From contig CANTUR010001091.1 in the NCBI GenBank assembly GCA_947683625.1, positions 219,862-283,861 of the forward strand: a stretch of DNA of 64,000 nucleotides, in the 5' to 3' direction. A program made the translations under genes and the position numbers. The notes under the pieces are model-generated. The model made no database searches and was not told the DNA's origin. It saw only the letters and a program-made list of their open reading frames with translations. Origin of the DNA: Mallotus nudiflorus. Its lineage: Eukaryota; Streptophyta; Magnoliopsida; Malpighiales; Euphorbiaceae. Position 1 is the first letter of the stretch. Every line of letters starts with the position of its first letter. Below are positions 48,564-61,010 of this stretch, one piece after another.

Positions 48564-50274
48564 AATAGTAATATGAATGATTTTTTATAAATCTTTTTAC
48601 AAAAATTATACAAAGTTTTTCAAAAAAAAAATAAAAGGACTACTTTTTTTTTTGGAAATCATAAAAGAACTAATTCTTAATAAAAAGCTATTGTAAAAAA
48701 GAAATACATTTTTTATTTTTTTCTTTTTATTGACTTCCTAGTAAGGGTGTGTATTAGGTGGTTTAGGTAGTGGAGGCATAAAACTGAGCAATTTTTTATT
48801 TAGTAAATTAGCAATCGAACCATAGTATGTAAAATGATACAGTCGACAGGTTAGATTGGAAAAATTGTTCAAGTGGGGTGGATCAATTTTTTGAATTGGG
48901 CTTTTCACTAGGGCCTACTAATTTAGGCTATAAAATTGAAGCCCAAAAAAATTAAAAGTACATATTTCATTAATTAAATGGGCTTAGCCCATAACTATTT
49001 ACAAAACAGAAAGCATATTTCTCAAATAAGACCCTTACAAAAAATTATGGCCTTAATAATTTATATAAGCATATTTGGCCCTTACAAAAAAAATATAGCC
49101 TTAATCATTTACATCACTTTAAAAATATATATATACTTTCATTATATGAATTATTCTATGATTATCAACAATGAAGAATAGTTAGCCACATTTATACAAC
49201 TTGCCAAAAATGAGAGCTACAAAATTCAAGGCCTTCAATCAAACTTGCAAATTAAAGAAGCAAAAATTAGTTTTTTTTTAATATTGAAAAATAAAAAAAC
49301 ATTAAAGAAGTGAATTTTGAGGCTCATAGTATATTTGGTTAAATTGCTAAAAGAATGAATGCTTAGTTCAGGGCAATAGTAAAGAAAATACCACAAAAAC
49401 CCAAAAACTATAATTGTTCATTCATCTTTTGATTTGATAATAAAAGATGGAAGAACATCATTACTGCCTCAAAATTCAAGCAAGCAACACATAAAAAGTA
49501 AGGTTTGAATGTATACTCCCTAAAACATTAAGTGTAAAGTTCACAAAAGGATGAAACATAGTAATTCATATAACAGAAGGCAGAGAGTAAGTACTGGGAT
49601 AGTAACTATATTATTTTGCAGTAAGAAAGTTAGTAAAGTAATAATATATAAAAGCCTCATAAGAATATAACATAACATAAGAGATTGAGTTAAAGAAAAG
49701 TCTTAGATTGTTGTTTTCAAGTCATATAAGGATCACTGTTACATTTCTGGCATCTTACTTAAAGCAGTCACCAAAGAAACACAACAATGAAATCCTTTGC
49801 AAATCAATAAATAGGTCGAAGGTTTCATCATAGTCTCATAGAGAAGTGTGCAACAACAACACCTGCACCTATTGATGGGCACATAACAGCAACACAGGTA
49901 CCAAAAAAACATAGGCACAACAATGATGTTGTTAATGCATCACATTCAATAGATGCAAGTGTTGGTCATTGCAAACAAACATAAAACAGTCAAACTTTTA
50001 GCACATCAAACACAGCAAAAAATTAGTGAATAATGGGCTAATTTACTGAGTGTTATAGAAAACCAAATTAGTCTACATGTGATGATGGGCCAACACTAAC
50101 AGCAGCAAATCTATATGAAAAGAAAAGCCATTATATAAAATTTACAAACTAAAAGTTATTATAAAAAATAGAAAGACTTTCAAATATAGAAAGGAAATTA
50201 CCCTTTTCAAACTATTCAAGCTCATCAATAGCCTCTTCAATTGAAATTAGCTTAGAAGCCAAATGCAGCCAATC
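48564..50274. other. Left non-coding part of hAT element and flank
   Basis: AGGGTGTGTATTAGGTGG at about 48747 is a hAT-like terminal sequence. From there to 50274 no coding sequence is seen except the tail beyond the transposase stop. 48564-48746 is flank of the outer Tat element. Confidence 0.45.
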
Positions 50275-52279
50275 TTATGTGTAAATAAGTGCTTCTACCA
50301 ATTCAAGAGTTAATGAACTCCTAAATACATCTAAAACTCTCTCATCAATGCTAAAAGCTAATTTAAAAGCAATAATGGAGATTAGGACAGTCAACACATC
50401 ATGAGCCAATCGTGAAAGGGTTGGAAATCTCTCTAAATTCAGTTTCCACCACCTCAACATGTCAAAATTCCCTTCCACCTCCACAATTGCCTCATGCAAA
50501 TATATTTCAAGCTCAAACATCTAACTTCCACAACTACCACTCTCCATCCTATGCCTTTTGAATTTAGCCTTCAACACCAATAATGGTTTTCCTTCTTTAT
50601 CAGAAATAGATTGACTACTATCAACTAAGAGACTACTATATGATAGATTGACATTGATAATCACAAAAATAGGATTACAAAAGGCTATATAGTCATTAAA
50701 TAACTAAAATAATGTAGACTTTGCTAGACTGAATAATGTGCAACATTTTACTTCACTATATATTTGAGTTAATGAAAACTTAACGTATTCCATCTTTTCT
50801 TTAAGATCCAAAATGTTTGCAAAAAATATCAAGAAATTCATTTTCTTAGGATCCCCCCAGTATTTTTCAAATTTCCCTTTCATGTTAATGCCCATCAACA
50901 CAACAAAATTATCACTAGATTCCTTCCACTCAATTAACGTGCAATATATATATGATATTTCACTAAAAAATGTATTAGCAGTCAGATATTGAGAACTAGA
51001 GATTCCCAATGTCATTTCATAAAAATGTTTCAATAATTCAACCATTTTGTTCACAAACTACCAATCTAAAAAGTCATGTACTTCACCTAAGTGTGCTCTA
51101 AAAGCCAGTTCTTATTCTTCATATTTCTCAAATGCTTTTTCATACATGTAGGCAGTTTTTAACATTAAGTAAGTTGAATTCCACCTAGTTGGCACGTCTA
51201 GTGATAATGCAGACTTGGTTTCCACCCTAACTAACTCATAATACTCTTTGAACTTCTGCAGCCTAGCAGGTGAGTTTCTTATGTACCCAACTGCATCTCT
51301 TACTCTTTTTATAAACACATATACATCTTTCAAACCTTCAATTATAACCAAATTCAAAATGTGTGCAATGCACCTCATATGTACATATTTTGTTCTAACA
51401 ATGCTTCCACCCCAACTGAGCAATTTCCTTTTAAAGAATGACAAAGCAATGCCATTCAAGGAAGCATTTATCAATTGTTACTATAAACACATTCCTAATC
51501 CCTCATTCATTCAAACATAATTCCAAAGAATTAGCTATATATTCACCCCTATGTGAGGTTACAGGAATAAAAGATGGGATTCTCTTTTGAAGCTTCCATT
51601 CATCATCAATAAAATGTTCAGTGATGCACATATAGTTAATTCTTTAAATTAAAGTCTATGAGTCAATGGTTATATTGACTTTTTGACTATGAGCTTTCAA
51701 GAGGTCCTTTAATTTAAGCCTTTTATCTATGTACAGATTAAAGCAATCCCTAGACACAGTCCATCTAAAGGGCATTTTAAATCTATGACAAGCAATACTT
51801 AAGAAATTTTTAAATCCCTCACCTTTAACAAATTTGAAGGGAAGTTCATCGACAACTACCATTTATGAAGGTGCCTTCCTAATAGCTTCTTAGTCAAACT
51901 TCTAAGTACCAATTAAACCACTCCAGTGCCATCATTGCTATCAGGTTTAAAAGTTAATAAAGCTTGTCTATTATATTTACTCTTTAGGCTTTTTTAAATA
52001 GTAAAGACATGATTTCGCAAAGAAAAGGTACCATGCTTTTTAGGTTCACAAAATAACTTTTTAGCATTGTAAAAACATTTACCCTTTACTAAATTATCAT
52101 TTCCATCTTTAATTTGCTTGAAGTGCTCCTATATAACAACTCTGGACTTAGTTTATTTTCTCTTACTTTTTTGTTTCTGGCTGCTCAACATTTTATCTAG
52201 TAGTCTACTCAACATTATCTGGTTCTTTCTATGCTTCCACCTTATTGATACTAATAGGATTACCACTGGTAGTAGCCAT
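50275..52279 (-). pseudogene. hAT transposase (Ac-like, BED finger)
   Basis: The minus strand starts MATTSGNPISINKVEA at 52279. Next is a BED zinc finger (KGKCFYNAKKLFCEPKKHGT, SLRNH; about 52090-51995) in which one metal-binding Cys is Asn. Then come the transposase core with VVVDELPFKFVKGEGF, FRWTVSRDCF, MRCIAHILNLVIIEGL, SLDVPTRWNSTYLM (51195-51150) and the DUF4413-like part (51054-50704). It ends in the dimerisation domain DMLRWWKLNLERFPTLSRLA...SLTLELVEALI (50460-50275). Domain order and total length of about 670 codons are those of plant RICESLEEPER/Ac-like transposases. Stops and frame changes between blocks show it is dead. Confidence 0.9.
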
Positions 52280-53600
52280 CTACATAGAAGCACCAAAAGC
52301 AGTACAATTAACAAATGCATGATAATATCAAAATTAATATATTAAAAAATCAAAAAATAAGTAATGAACACACCTTAGGTGGATTCTTTCAGTTCAAGTA
52401 GATTTTGCACACCCCAATATATGAGAAATGAAAATTAATGCAGACATGTAGCACATAAATAAGGGTTCCACCATTATAAAAACTAAAAACATATGTTCAC
52501 TTAGCTTCCACCATTTTTTTGCACATCGTTTTTGTGTATATACAATCTAGAGTAGCAAGAAATCAAAAAAGGTCACATAATATAACAAATTGACATAATA
52601 ACACACACATACACACTAAACTCATAAACTCACATACAAAACTAAAGACTCTCACACACACACATAAAAATTAAACACACTCCCAGAGTATAGAGTCACA
52701 AAGAAGTTTGACTCACATAGACTAATTTTTTCCCCATAAATTTTAAAAATAGAATTGCTTAGACTTCAAGGCTTACACAATAACACCAACCCTCACACAG
52801 AGGCACAAATTCACATTCATTGAGTCTCTTATCATACCATAAAGAATCATAGTTTGCACAAAGTTCATAAAACTTACAAATCTTCTAAAATAAGAATATG
52901 CATGTAAATAATTTGTCAAGTTATTAAATAAAAATTTGTATATCTAAAAAGTATTAACATTTTCTTTAAGAAAATGAAATAAAATTTTTAGATCTAATGC
53001 AATCATAAAATAAATGTATGCAAACACAAAAGTTTTCATTTTTTTCAAACTATTTAAACAATACATGCAAAACTAAAAAAAATTGATGGATCTAACAAAT
53101 CATTACCCTTTTTTTTCAAAAATTTCAAAAATAGTTATAGAAATCAAAACATAAATAGACATAGAGAATAAATGAGTGCATATGTGATGTGAAGCCTATG
53201 TTTTCGATCACTTCACTTTCACAAAACACACACAATGAGACACGGAGAGACGAGAGAGACCAAAAGATAAAAGACAAAAGAAACTGAGTCTAGATAGATT
53301 AAAGGTAGGAGAATTAGAGTTTATGAGTCAATTAAATGAGAGGCAACTAGGTTTTCATTAGAGTTTACAGAGAAGAGAAAAGATGATGAAAGGTTAAGGT
53401 TAGTGTTAGGAAAGGGAAGGGTTTGGAGAGAAGGAGAAGGTTTAAGAATAACGAGAGAGCCGAGGGCGGCAAAAATGTGAAGGGTATGAGTTATAAGATT
53501 ACTTATATATTTTAGGGTTAGGGTAAGGGATAAATAGGTCATTTGATTCATGTTTATATATATATATATATATATATGAAGTGTCCAAGACCTAAAGGTG
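52280..53600. other. Upstream region of hAT transposase
   Basis: Minus-strand TATA-like TATATAAG at 53502-53509 is followed downstream by a pyrimidine-rich stretch (53200-53450 on the minus strand), which looks like a promoter and leader. A CA-rich tract lies at 52600-52680 and a (TA)12 run at 53553-53577. A GCACACCCC at about 52408 resembles the inverted left terminus but is too close to the start codon to be trusted as the right end. Confidence 0.45.
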
Positions 53601-54150
53601 TACTGTTCATGTGTATGAATGCAAAGATGATAAAAACAAAATAAAAGATCACAGCACCAATCTCACACTCTAGTCATATGCTAGACACAGAGGTTATCGG
53701 ACCAAGATGCAATAAAGATTTCATAAAGTTTCTGATGTTCATGATCCTAATTTCTTAGGTAAGCACAAAGCATATGTTCTGCTACTTAAACTATATATGA
53801 AATAAAGATAATATACTTAAAGAAAATTCCAAAAATTAAAGAAAGTTGTAAAGAAAATAAATTAAATAAACATAAAATTTAAATATCTATATAAAAAACT
53901 TACAAAGAAGAATTTTCTCTTTATATTCCAAGTAAAGGAAGGTTACAAAGTTCAAGTTCTATATCCAAAAAAGCAAAGGCAAGTTATAAGCTTTGTTATG
54001 TTCTATTTCCAGAAAATGGCAAAGGAAGGAAAATATTAAAACTACTATATATTTGTTGGAGATATAAATTTTATAAATATATCCAATAAGAGGGCTATAT
54101 TTTTTTCTCTTTAAAAACTTGTATATCCTTGTAGGAAGGTGAGAGGCTCC

Positions 54151-54157
54151 TTTTATA
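54151..54157 (-). promoter_or_regulatory. TATA-like box of the pararetrovirus
   Basis: Minus-strand CTATAAAAGGAGCC lies past the end of ORF2, where caulimovirids place the pregenomic RNA promoter. A second TATAAAAG is at 54273-54280. Which one, if any, was used cannot be told. Confidence 0.5.
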
Positions 54158-54609
54158 GAGGAATGGAGGGGAGCAAGTCTAGAAATCAATAAGGAGACAG
54201 GCCACAGACAGCAGGAAGTGGAGCAAATGGAATCTTAATAACAATCAAGTGCCTCTATCTGTATTGTCTTGTCTTTTATAAAGAGGGCTCCCTACTAAGT
54301 CCTGGTAGTGGAATGCGAGACCCACCCTTTTGGTAAAATAGAATAGAGTGGGAAAGAGGCAGTAGGTGGAGGTGAATATTTGATGTAAAAGTAAAAATTC
54401 CCTTATAGTTTTCCAAATAGATCCCACTATGACTGATTGAGATGATGACCTGGAAAAAAGAAATAATTAAAATACTTTTTTTCATAAATGGCCTTACTTT
54501 TGCATAGGCCGTCCTAAAAGGATTTTCAACCCATCTAGCTAGAAACAAAATATTTAAAATTTAAGCTTTATAAGCCTATGGGCTTCATAGGAGAAAGAAT
54601 CCCAAACAA

Positions 54610-55998
54610 TAAAAGAATTCTAAAACAATCATCTTTGTTGTCATTACCCATATCAACAAAAGGCTCTAAATCCTGAGAGGTCTGCGACTGTGAAGGAAAA
54701 GGGTCTTCAAACTAGATAAGTTACTGGATAATCTTGAAATACTCTTTTTTTGTTTTAGCAACAACAAGAAGTGCATTGGCATGTGATTTTTTAGCCAAGA
54801 AGGTAGATTGGGCCTAAGTCTGGGCACAAGAGAACCTAAGAAATCCATGTTGTTTTAGCCAGTCAGTTACAACTTGCTTGGAAATTTTTTGGGGAACTTT
54901 ATAAAAGGTCCACCATTTTACTTTAAATTTCCATTGAAGGGCAGTAATATCTTCATGAATATAAAAGTCAAGATACCACTGAGTAACCCAAAGGACCAAG
55001 AATTTCGAACAATATAGTCAAAGAGAGGAAAATTTCTTTTCAGAGAGAGATGGTTTATAGTGGGTGGAGAAAAGATTATATCCTTGACAAATATTAGGAG
55101 GGAGGATATCAGGGATAGGTCTATAATTATGCCACCAACGAGTGAACCATGCTAGAAATGTGGATATATCAACACGATCACTTAAGAAGAATAGCCATGT
55201 ATAGGTATATAAAGAATTTTGGATAAGAAAAGTATTAACCATGCTTGTTCATAATCCCAGTATGAAAATGAGCGAAAAAAGTCTAATTTTGAATTAAAGT
55301 TGATAAGGAAGGCTTTTGGTTTAGAAAGATCTTACTCCCAATCAGAAGGGTGAAGGATATGGAGAATTTTGCAGGTAAAAGAAGAAGGCTGGGTATATCT
55401 TTTATAGTAAAAATGTTTGAACTCTACAGAACCACTATATTCCAAAATTGTTTGATTAAATTCTTGGGTTTTAGAAAGATCCTAAGGCTTAAATAACCAA
55501 TTTTTTGGAAAATGACTTTACATAGTAAGAAAAGGATCATTATAGGAAAATCCATCTTAAATGGTTAAGATATTTTGAATTGAATTTTTTATGAGAAATT
55601 CTGAAGATGGAAGTTTTGATTAAGTTAAAACAATATGTAAGCTACTTTGAGAAATCACAAAAGTCAAATCATTTTGAGAAAGGGTTTTTTTGAGAAGGAG
55701 ATTCTCCTTTCTCAATTTTAGAAATAGGTTAAGGAGCCTTACCTAAGATGACTTTATTGGTGTCATTCTGATCAATGGCAGGAGGCTGAAGAGTATTCTG
55801 TACTACTTTAAGGAGTTTAGGGGATTGGGAGATAGAATCAATCCATAGCTAGATTTGAGATGCTTTATTAAAGTATACTATATTTTGATCTTGGTTAAGT
55901 ATATCGAACCATGACTTTATAGGTTTTTCAATAGAAAGAGGAGGAGGAATAGAAGATGTGTCCACTTTATCTTTATCCTTTTGTTTTCTACAAACCAT
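54610..55998 (-). pseudogene. Pararetrovirus ORF2-like frame
   Basis: It starts with ATG at 55998, two bases after the stop of the RNase H frame (56003-56001). The N-terminus is lysine/aspartate-rich (MVCRKQKDKDK). Later pieces include STFLAWFTRWWHNYRPIPDI (about 55100-55160), WKFKVKWWTFYKVP and QVVTDWLKQHGFLRF. Tryptophan-rich proteins of unknown function at this place are a trait of Florendovirus-type caulimovirids. Several stops break it. The assignment rests on position and remembered pattern only. Confidence 0.5.
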
Positions 55999-56000
55999 CT

Positions 56001-56195
56001 TTATCTTTTCTGTAAAAATTCTCTAGTCAAAAAATCTAGTAGAGAGTTTTTATCTCTTTTAATAAATTCTATATCAAAATAAAAAATACTTAGAATAGCT
56101 TGCCATCTTGCAAAGATCTATTTTAAAGCAATATTTTGAACATCTTTTTGCATAACTTGTTTAGCAGATTTACAATCAATACAAAGCAAAAACTT
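56001..56195 (-). pseudogene. Pararetrovirus RNase H C-terminal fragment
   Basis: CIDCKSAKQVMQKDVQNIAL, FARWQAILSIF and DKNSLLDFLTREFLQ are the end of a caulimovirid RNase H. It lies within about 20 bases of the protease end, so the whole reverse transcriptase and most of RNase H have been lost by deletion. Confidence 0.75.
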
Positions 56196-56208
56196 TTAGT
56201 TAAGTAAA

Positions 56209-56706
56209 TCAGATTAAAACTTTAAAATGCACATGACAATGGAAAGGATCTAGTTTTAAGGATCTGGTTCTTGGTTTTGCCAAAAAAGGAAAAGAAATAT
56301 GAACTTTTTCATCTTTATAAATAATAGAGTTATATATGGTTAAATAGGGAGTTATTAAATTTATGAAAGGTGTCCCTAAAATCACCATATAACTTATATT
56401 AGAAACAAGAAGAAATGGATTTTTTAAAAGAAATTCGTTATTAGAAATACTAGCCTCTGTTTTACTGTCTATATGCATTTTGGAACTATTAGTAGAGGAT
56501 AGCTTTTCTATGGTATGCTCTTGAAAACAATGTAGAACCATGCCAGTTTTTATAAAGTTTAAATCAGCTCTAGTATCAAATAGAGCAATGGTATCCAGTT
56601 GAAAATCTTTATCAAAAACAATAGTGATCTTTATAAGATATTTTCTTGAAGTAATTTGATTTAGAGCACAGAGAAAATCATGAGGTACTTTATCAAGATT
56701 AGCCAA
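56209..56706 (-). pseudogene. Pararetrovirus aspartic protease, left arm
   Basis: An open frame of 165 codons in the polyprotein. KYLIKITIVFDKDF leads to LFDTRADLNFI: the Asp-Thr-Gly active site is Asp-Thr-Arg here (56569-56577), which should abolish activity. MVILGTPFINLITPY is the conserved LGTPF flap-side motif. The same start (KVPHDFL, NQITSRKYLIKITI) appears at the very end of the window on the other strand. Confidence 0.85.
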
Positions 56707-57149
56707 GGATCCTGGTTCTAAGTCTTTATTATCATCACTATCACTAGACTCTTTAGCTAGTTTGGTGACAAGGAATTGGATTAACTCAAAATCTTTCAGT
56801 TGCTTTTCTTTTAATTGGTTTATCTTATACTTAATGGTTTTGATTTCTCCTTGGAGTTCTTGGATATCACCTAAATTATTTTTTACTAAGCTTCTTCTTA
56901 TTGAGAATGGTAGTCAGGTCATATATTCTTATACTAGTAGAAGGTAACTCACTATCCTTAGGTTCAAGTTCTTTTTTTAAAGACTGCCTAAGTTGTTTTA
57001 GATATTTCTTCTAAACCTCATGGTCATTTATGTGCAGAATAACATCTAGAATGAGGTTTTGTTCTTTAGTAAGGACATCAAGTTATTTTATTCCTATATT
57101 AGAATCTATATTGGACTCAAAAGAAAAAGAAGAAAAGGTGTCAAGTTCA

Positions 57150-58450
57150 TCAATTTGAGGAGTTAGGAAACTTTCAAAATCAAACTCTGATGTTTCTATA
57201 AGAAGAGTTGTCAGTCTATTGAGGGAAGCTTCTTCTAAGCCTAACTCATGGAGTTTTTTAAAGACTTTACAGTACTTAGAGATATGGCCTGTTTTACCAC
57301 ACTTAAAATAAGGAACATTTTTAAGGCTGGTTTTCTTAGCTTTATCAGGTTTGGGCTTCTTAGAAGTCTTTCTATAAGGCTTTTTGTAGTAAGCTTCTTC
57401 TCTATCCTTTTTCTTGGAGAATTTCTTATATTTAGAGGAAGATTTCCTAGATTAAGGTTTTAAGGATTTTTTACTACAATATCCCTTACATGAAGGATTA
57501 TGGGTAATACTATAGTTAAACTATTTATAGAAAGTACCTAATTCTTTTCTGGTCTTTTTCATTTCTTTCTTAAGAAACTTTTTGAGTTTTAAGTCCTGAT
57601 AGATTTTGAGACCTTCACATTGGGTAGTATTGATCAATTCACTATAAGTCAGTTGGTTGTAAGGAATGATATGGGTTCCAAAGTCTATCTAATAGTATTC
57701 CTGACACGTTCTCCTAAAAGGGTAGGCAGACTAACAAGAAAACTTTTCTTTCCATAAGGGTTGATTAGAATCTTCCCTAAGCATAACCCTAGTAAGAAAG
57801 GTTAATCTATACCATTGGAAGTCATTAAGCTTTTTACACCTAAGGTTGGATAATAGAGTAGCATTTTTGTCCCTTTAAGATGAGAAGAGTCTCCTATGAA
57901 ATGGAGCTGCTATAATTAAAATGAGAGTAGAGACAGCATCTTGAATAAGGTTTCCTATTTAGTCAAGAATAGGTATTCCCTCATCGTCTGTTTGGATAGC
58001 ACAAAGAATTTCTTATTGTTGTTCTTTAGTAAGATGGTAATCCCACCAACCTTTGATTTGGCCAAAAAAACCAGCTATAATAAGTTCAACAACAAATCGA
58101 TTAGAGGTTCCTATTTGGCTTTATAAGCATTGGAGGCCATAGTCATTTATTGGAGAGAGTTAAGAATTTTGATATTCAGACATACCATCTATATTCCATT
58201 CATAGATAGAATTGGCACTAAACTTAGGCTGGACAAGAGTATTGGGTTGACCATCTAACTCAAGTTTAGGAAGTCTAGTTTGAGAATATCTAGGATAAAG
58301 GGAAGGCCAATGAGTTTAGCTATTTTAGGTGATTGTGTTAGAGAAATATCAGTTTCAAAAGAGGAGTATATACCTTTATCTAGAACACTAATAGTTTGAT
58401 TAACAGAAGGAGTATTAGGGACAATTGGTTCTCTAGAACTCAAAAGATCA
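57150..58450 (-). pseudogene. Pararetrovirus coat protein region, left arm
   Basis: YEWNIDGMSEYQ (about 58165-58200), ELIIAGFFGQIKGWWDYHLT (about 58040-58100) and a CCHC zinc knuckle with CGKTGHISKYC (about 57268-57305) identify the capsid/nucleocapsid. The first Cys of the knuckle is Tyr. Lys/Arg-rich stretches precede the knuckle. The plus-strand frame at 57248-57463 is only its complement. Many stops are present. Confidence 0.8.
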
Positions 58451-59559
58451 AGTTTACTTTAGTCGCTCTCTTAATAGCATGTAAGAATTCTATGTGGTGT
58501 TACTCTTAATTTCCTGTTGTGAACTAGTAGAGATATGATAAGGTTTGAATATGGGGTTTTTGAGTTTTTATCAGACATGGTTACAATATTAGGGGACTCA
58601 ATAACTTTATGGGTCAGGTTTTCAAGTCTAGATAATTGTTTTACCTATGCTATGAAGATGGACATTGGTTAAAATTATTCTGGGAGACTATATTTTTAAA
58701 GTTTTAGGAGTCACTATCCTATGGGTTTTTTTATAAGGATAGGCTTCTATAGTCTTATTACTAGTAAAGATCTTAATGTTCCTAAGAGGAGGATGTTCAT
58801 ATTATATCTATTAACCATTTGATGCTTCCGATAACAGTTATCTTTTTCCTTGTAGTGACAAGGTTTAAAACTTTAAAAGGATAAGGAATATCATTTTCTA
58901 ATGCATATATTTCAAACCATCCAAAAAATAATATATTAACTTTATGTGGTTTGGGACAAAATTGTAAAATTGGCTTTAAAGATCATTTCATTATTCTAAG
59001 AAATGTTTAGAAAAAACCAATTTCTTTTTTCTTTATTATGAGACTGCATAAAAATTATTTATATAAAGGGCTTTATCAGGAGTGAACTATTTATCTAAAA
59101 CAGATAATTCATGAACAATGTTTTCTGTTATGGCTAAAGCAATAAGAGAAGTAGGAGGAGAAGGATTTTCTTCTTGTTTTGGTTATATATAGATGATTCT
59201 GGCTATATTTGTACTATAATCCATATTTAGATAAAAGAGGAGGGTAAATCAGAAGTGGAATATTGAACAGGGATGTTATATGGTAGATTTATAACTAGTC
59301 ATAGATCTAGATACAGATTGGCCTAATCTAGCTGTTGAGGTAAGTGTATGGCCTTTTGGTGAGTATATGGAGGTTCAACATGGTGAAGAAGGTTTATAAC
59401 ATAAGGAATTTTTGAAACTCGTCTTAGATCAAGCGATTCTATTGAAGATGCATCAGAGAATCTTGAGCTAGAAAAGGTTCTATCAAATGAAAGTTTTACC
59501 CTACCATCTTAGAACTAGGTGATATGCTTTATTTGAGTGTTAGGAGCTAGTGTTTCTTC
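58451..59559 (-). other. Linker between movement and coat proteins, left arm
   Basis: The polyprotein region between MP and CP. Broken minus-strand fragments match the opposite strand of 61060-62160, but no known domain is recognised. Confidence 0.5.
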
Positions 59560-60328
59560 CTGTTAGATTTTAGGTTCAGTAGCTCCTTCTAAGATCCATT
59601 CTTAGGGAAGTGTAACTTGGCTCCATTTTATGGGTTTGGGAATCACAACATTAGCTTTAGTCCATATTTGTTTGCAAAAGAAGAGTTTCTCCTTTCGTTT
59701 ACTATAAAAATGACTTTTTCTATGGAATGCATACATCATAACTTCATAATGAACTTTAAAAACAAGTGCAACAAGTATAGATCCCATCATCCATAATATA
59801 GTTTTAGGTCTGGATCTGTAAAACTAGAGACTTTAAAAGGTTAGCATCATTAAGAGAAATAGTGAAATTGGCATATCAATCAAACGATATAGGACCTAAA
59901 CAAAGACTGGATTCTACAGTTTCCTTGAAGAGAGTCTTGGAAGTTTTTGAATCTCATATCTCTAAGGGCAATAAGGATAGATATGTTCAGACCTTCTCTA
60001 GGCTAAGGGCTTTATACCGACCCTGAATAAGACCTATATGGATATATCTAAAACTTTCTCTTTATGTTTATCCAAGGAAGTAGGAGGAAAGTAACTTTAT
60101 ATAGTCCTAAGACTTAGAAAGCTGGATATCTCTTTCTTCAGCCTTTATAACATAGTCAAATTTGAAGAGATTTAGTTTGGGAGTTTTGTAAACATGATCT
60201 TTCTTATAGTCAGTGTGGTTATAGTTGTAAACCCTATTTCTGTAGCCATTTTCTTTTCCATGAATCCAATTTTTGGAAGAACCACTTCTTCCTCTTCTTC
60301 CTCTACTTCCTCTTCTACCAAAGCTCAT
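59560..60328 (-). pseudogene. Pararetrovirus movement protein, left arm
   Basis: The N-terminal frame starts at 60328 with an Arg/Gly/Ser-rich stretch (MSFGRRGSRGRRGRSG) and stops at 60107. After shifts come YIHIGLIQ (about 60020), the 30K-superfamily movement domain, and a final block with LVALVFKVHYEVMMYAF (59720-59775). Such proteins carry virus through plasmodesmata. It is fragmented by stops and cannot be functional. Confidence 0.75.
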
Positions 60329-60396
60329 AAGAATATAGTCAATAGTGATGAAATCATCATTGAGGACTTTAATAAATGCATAGATGACTTTAAGCT
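60216..60396. other. Unique spacer between inverted viral arms
   Basis: Outside 60205-60215 / 60397-60407 the arms no longer match. The 181 bases between contain the left movement protein N-terminus (minus) and a Ser-rich plus-strand frame ending EDFNKCIDDFKLTDYKK. Each side may be a different end of the viral ORF. Confidence 0.6.
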
Positions 60397-60469
60397 CACT
60401 GACTATAAGAAAGCTCGCACTGGTCTACAAAACTCCCAAACTAAATCTCTTCAAATCTTACTAGTGTTA

Positions 60470-61010
60470 TAAAGACTGAAGAAAGAGACATCTAGCTTTT
60501 TAAGTCTTAGGAATATATAAAGTTACTTTCTCCTACTTCCTTGGATAAAACATAAAGAGAAGGTTTCAAATATATCCATATAGGTCTTATTCAGGTTGGT
60601 ATAAAGCCCTTAGCTAGAGAAGGTCTAATCACATCTATCCTTGCTACCCTTAGAGATATGAGATTAAAAAACTTCCAAGACTCTCTTTTAGGAACTAATA
60701 AAATCCAAGTCTCTATTTAGGTCCTATATCATTTGATTGTTATCCCAATTTCATTATTTCTATTAATGATGCTAATCTTTTAAAGTCTCTAGTTTTACAG
60801 ATCCAGACCCATAACTATGTTATGGATGACAAATCCATACTGTTGCACTTGCTTTTAAAGTTCATTATAAAGTTATGATGTCTACATTCCATACAAAAAT
60901 TTATTTTCATAGTAGAAAAGGAGAAACTCTTCTTATGCAAATAGATATAACTAAAGCTAATGTTATAATTCCCAAACCCATAAAATGGAGTCAAGTTACA
61001 CTTCCCCAAG
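60470..61010 (+). pseudogene. Pararetrovirus movement protein, right arm
   Basis: YIHIGLIQVGIKPLAREGL (about 60575-60630) and ILATLRDMRLKNFQDSLLG (about 60635-60690) are clear 30K movement protein motifs. These include the LxDxR region characteristic of caulimovirid MPs. A stop near 60718 and later shifts break it. Confidence 0.8.

Larger units (their letters stand above)
53950..60215 (-). mobile_element. Endogenous pararetrovirus, left arm (caulimovirid)
   Basis: This is an integrated old copy of a plant dsDNA pararetrovirus, minus strand. Order from 60328 leftwards: movement protein, linker, coat protein with zinc knuckle, protease, RNase H end, ORF2-like frame, promoter region. The segment from 56619 to 60215 is an inverted copy of 60397-64000 (coordinate sums 120612-120614 at three anchor points). 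The set of genes with a second ORF after RNase H suggests a Florendovirus-like or Petuvirus-like lineage. All frames carry stops, and the RT core is missing. Confidence 0.85.

Noticed and set aside
52400..52425. Right terminus of the hAT element at GCACACCCC
   Set aside because: It lies only about 130 bases before the transposase ATG and has no matching target duplication with the left end; a promoter-like region continues to 53600.
57248..57463. Plus-strand ORF within the pararetrovirus left arm
   Set aside because: Complement of the minus-strand coat protein/zinc knuckle region; no family on this strand.
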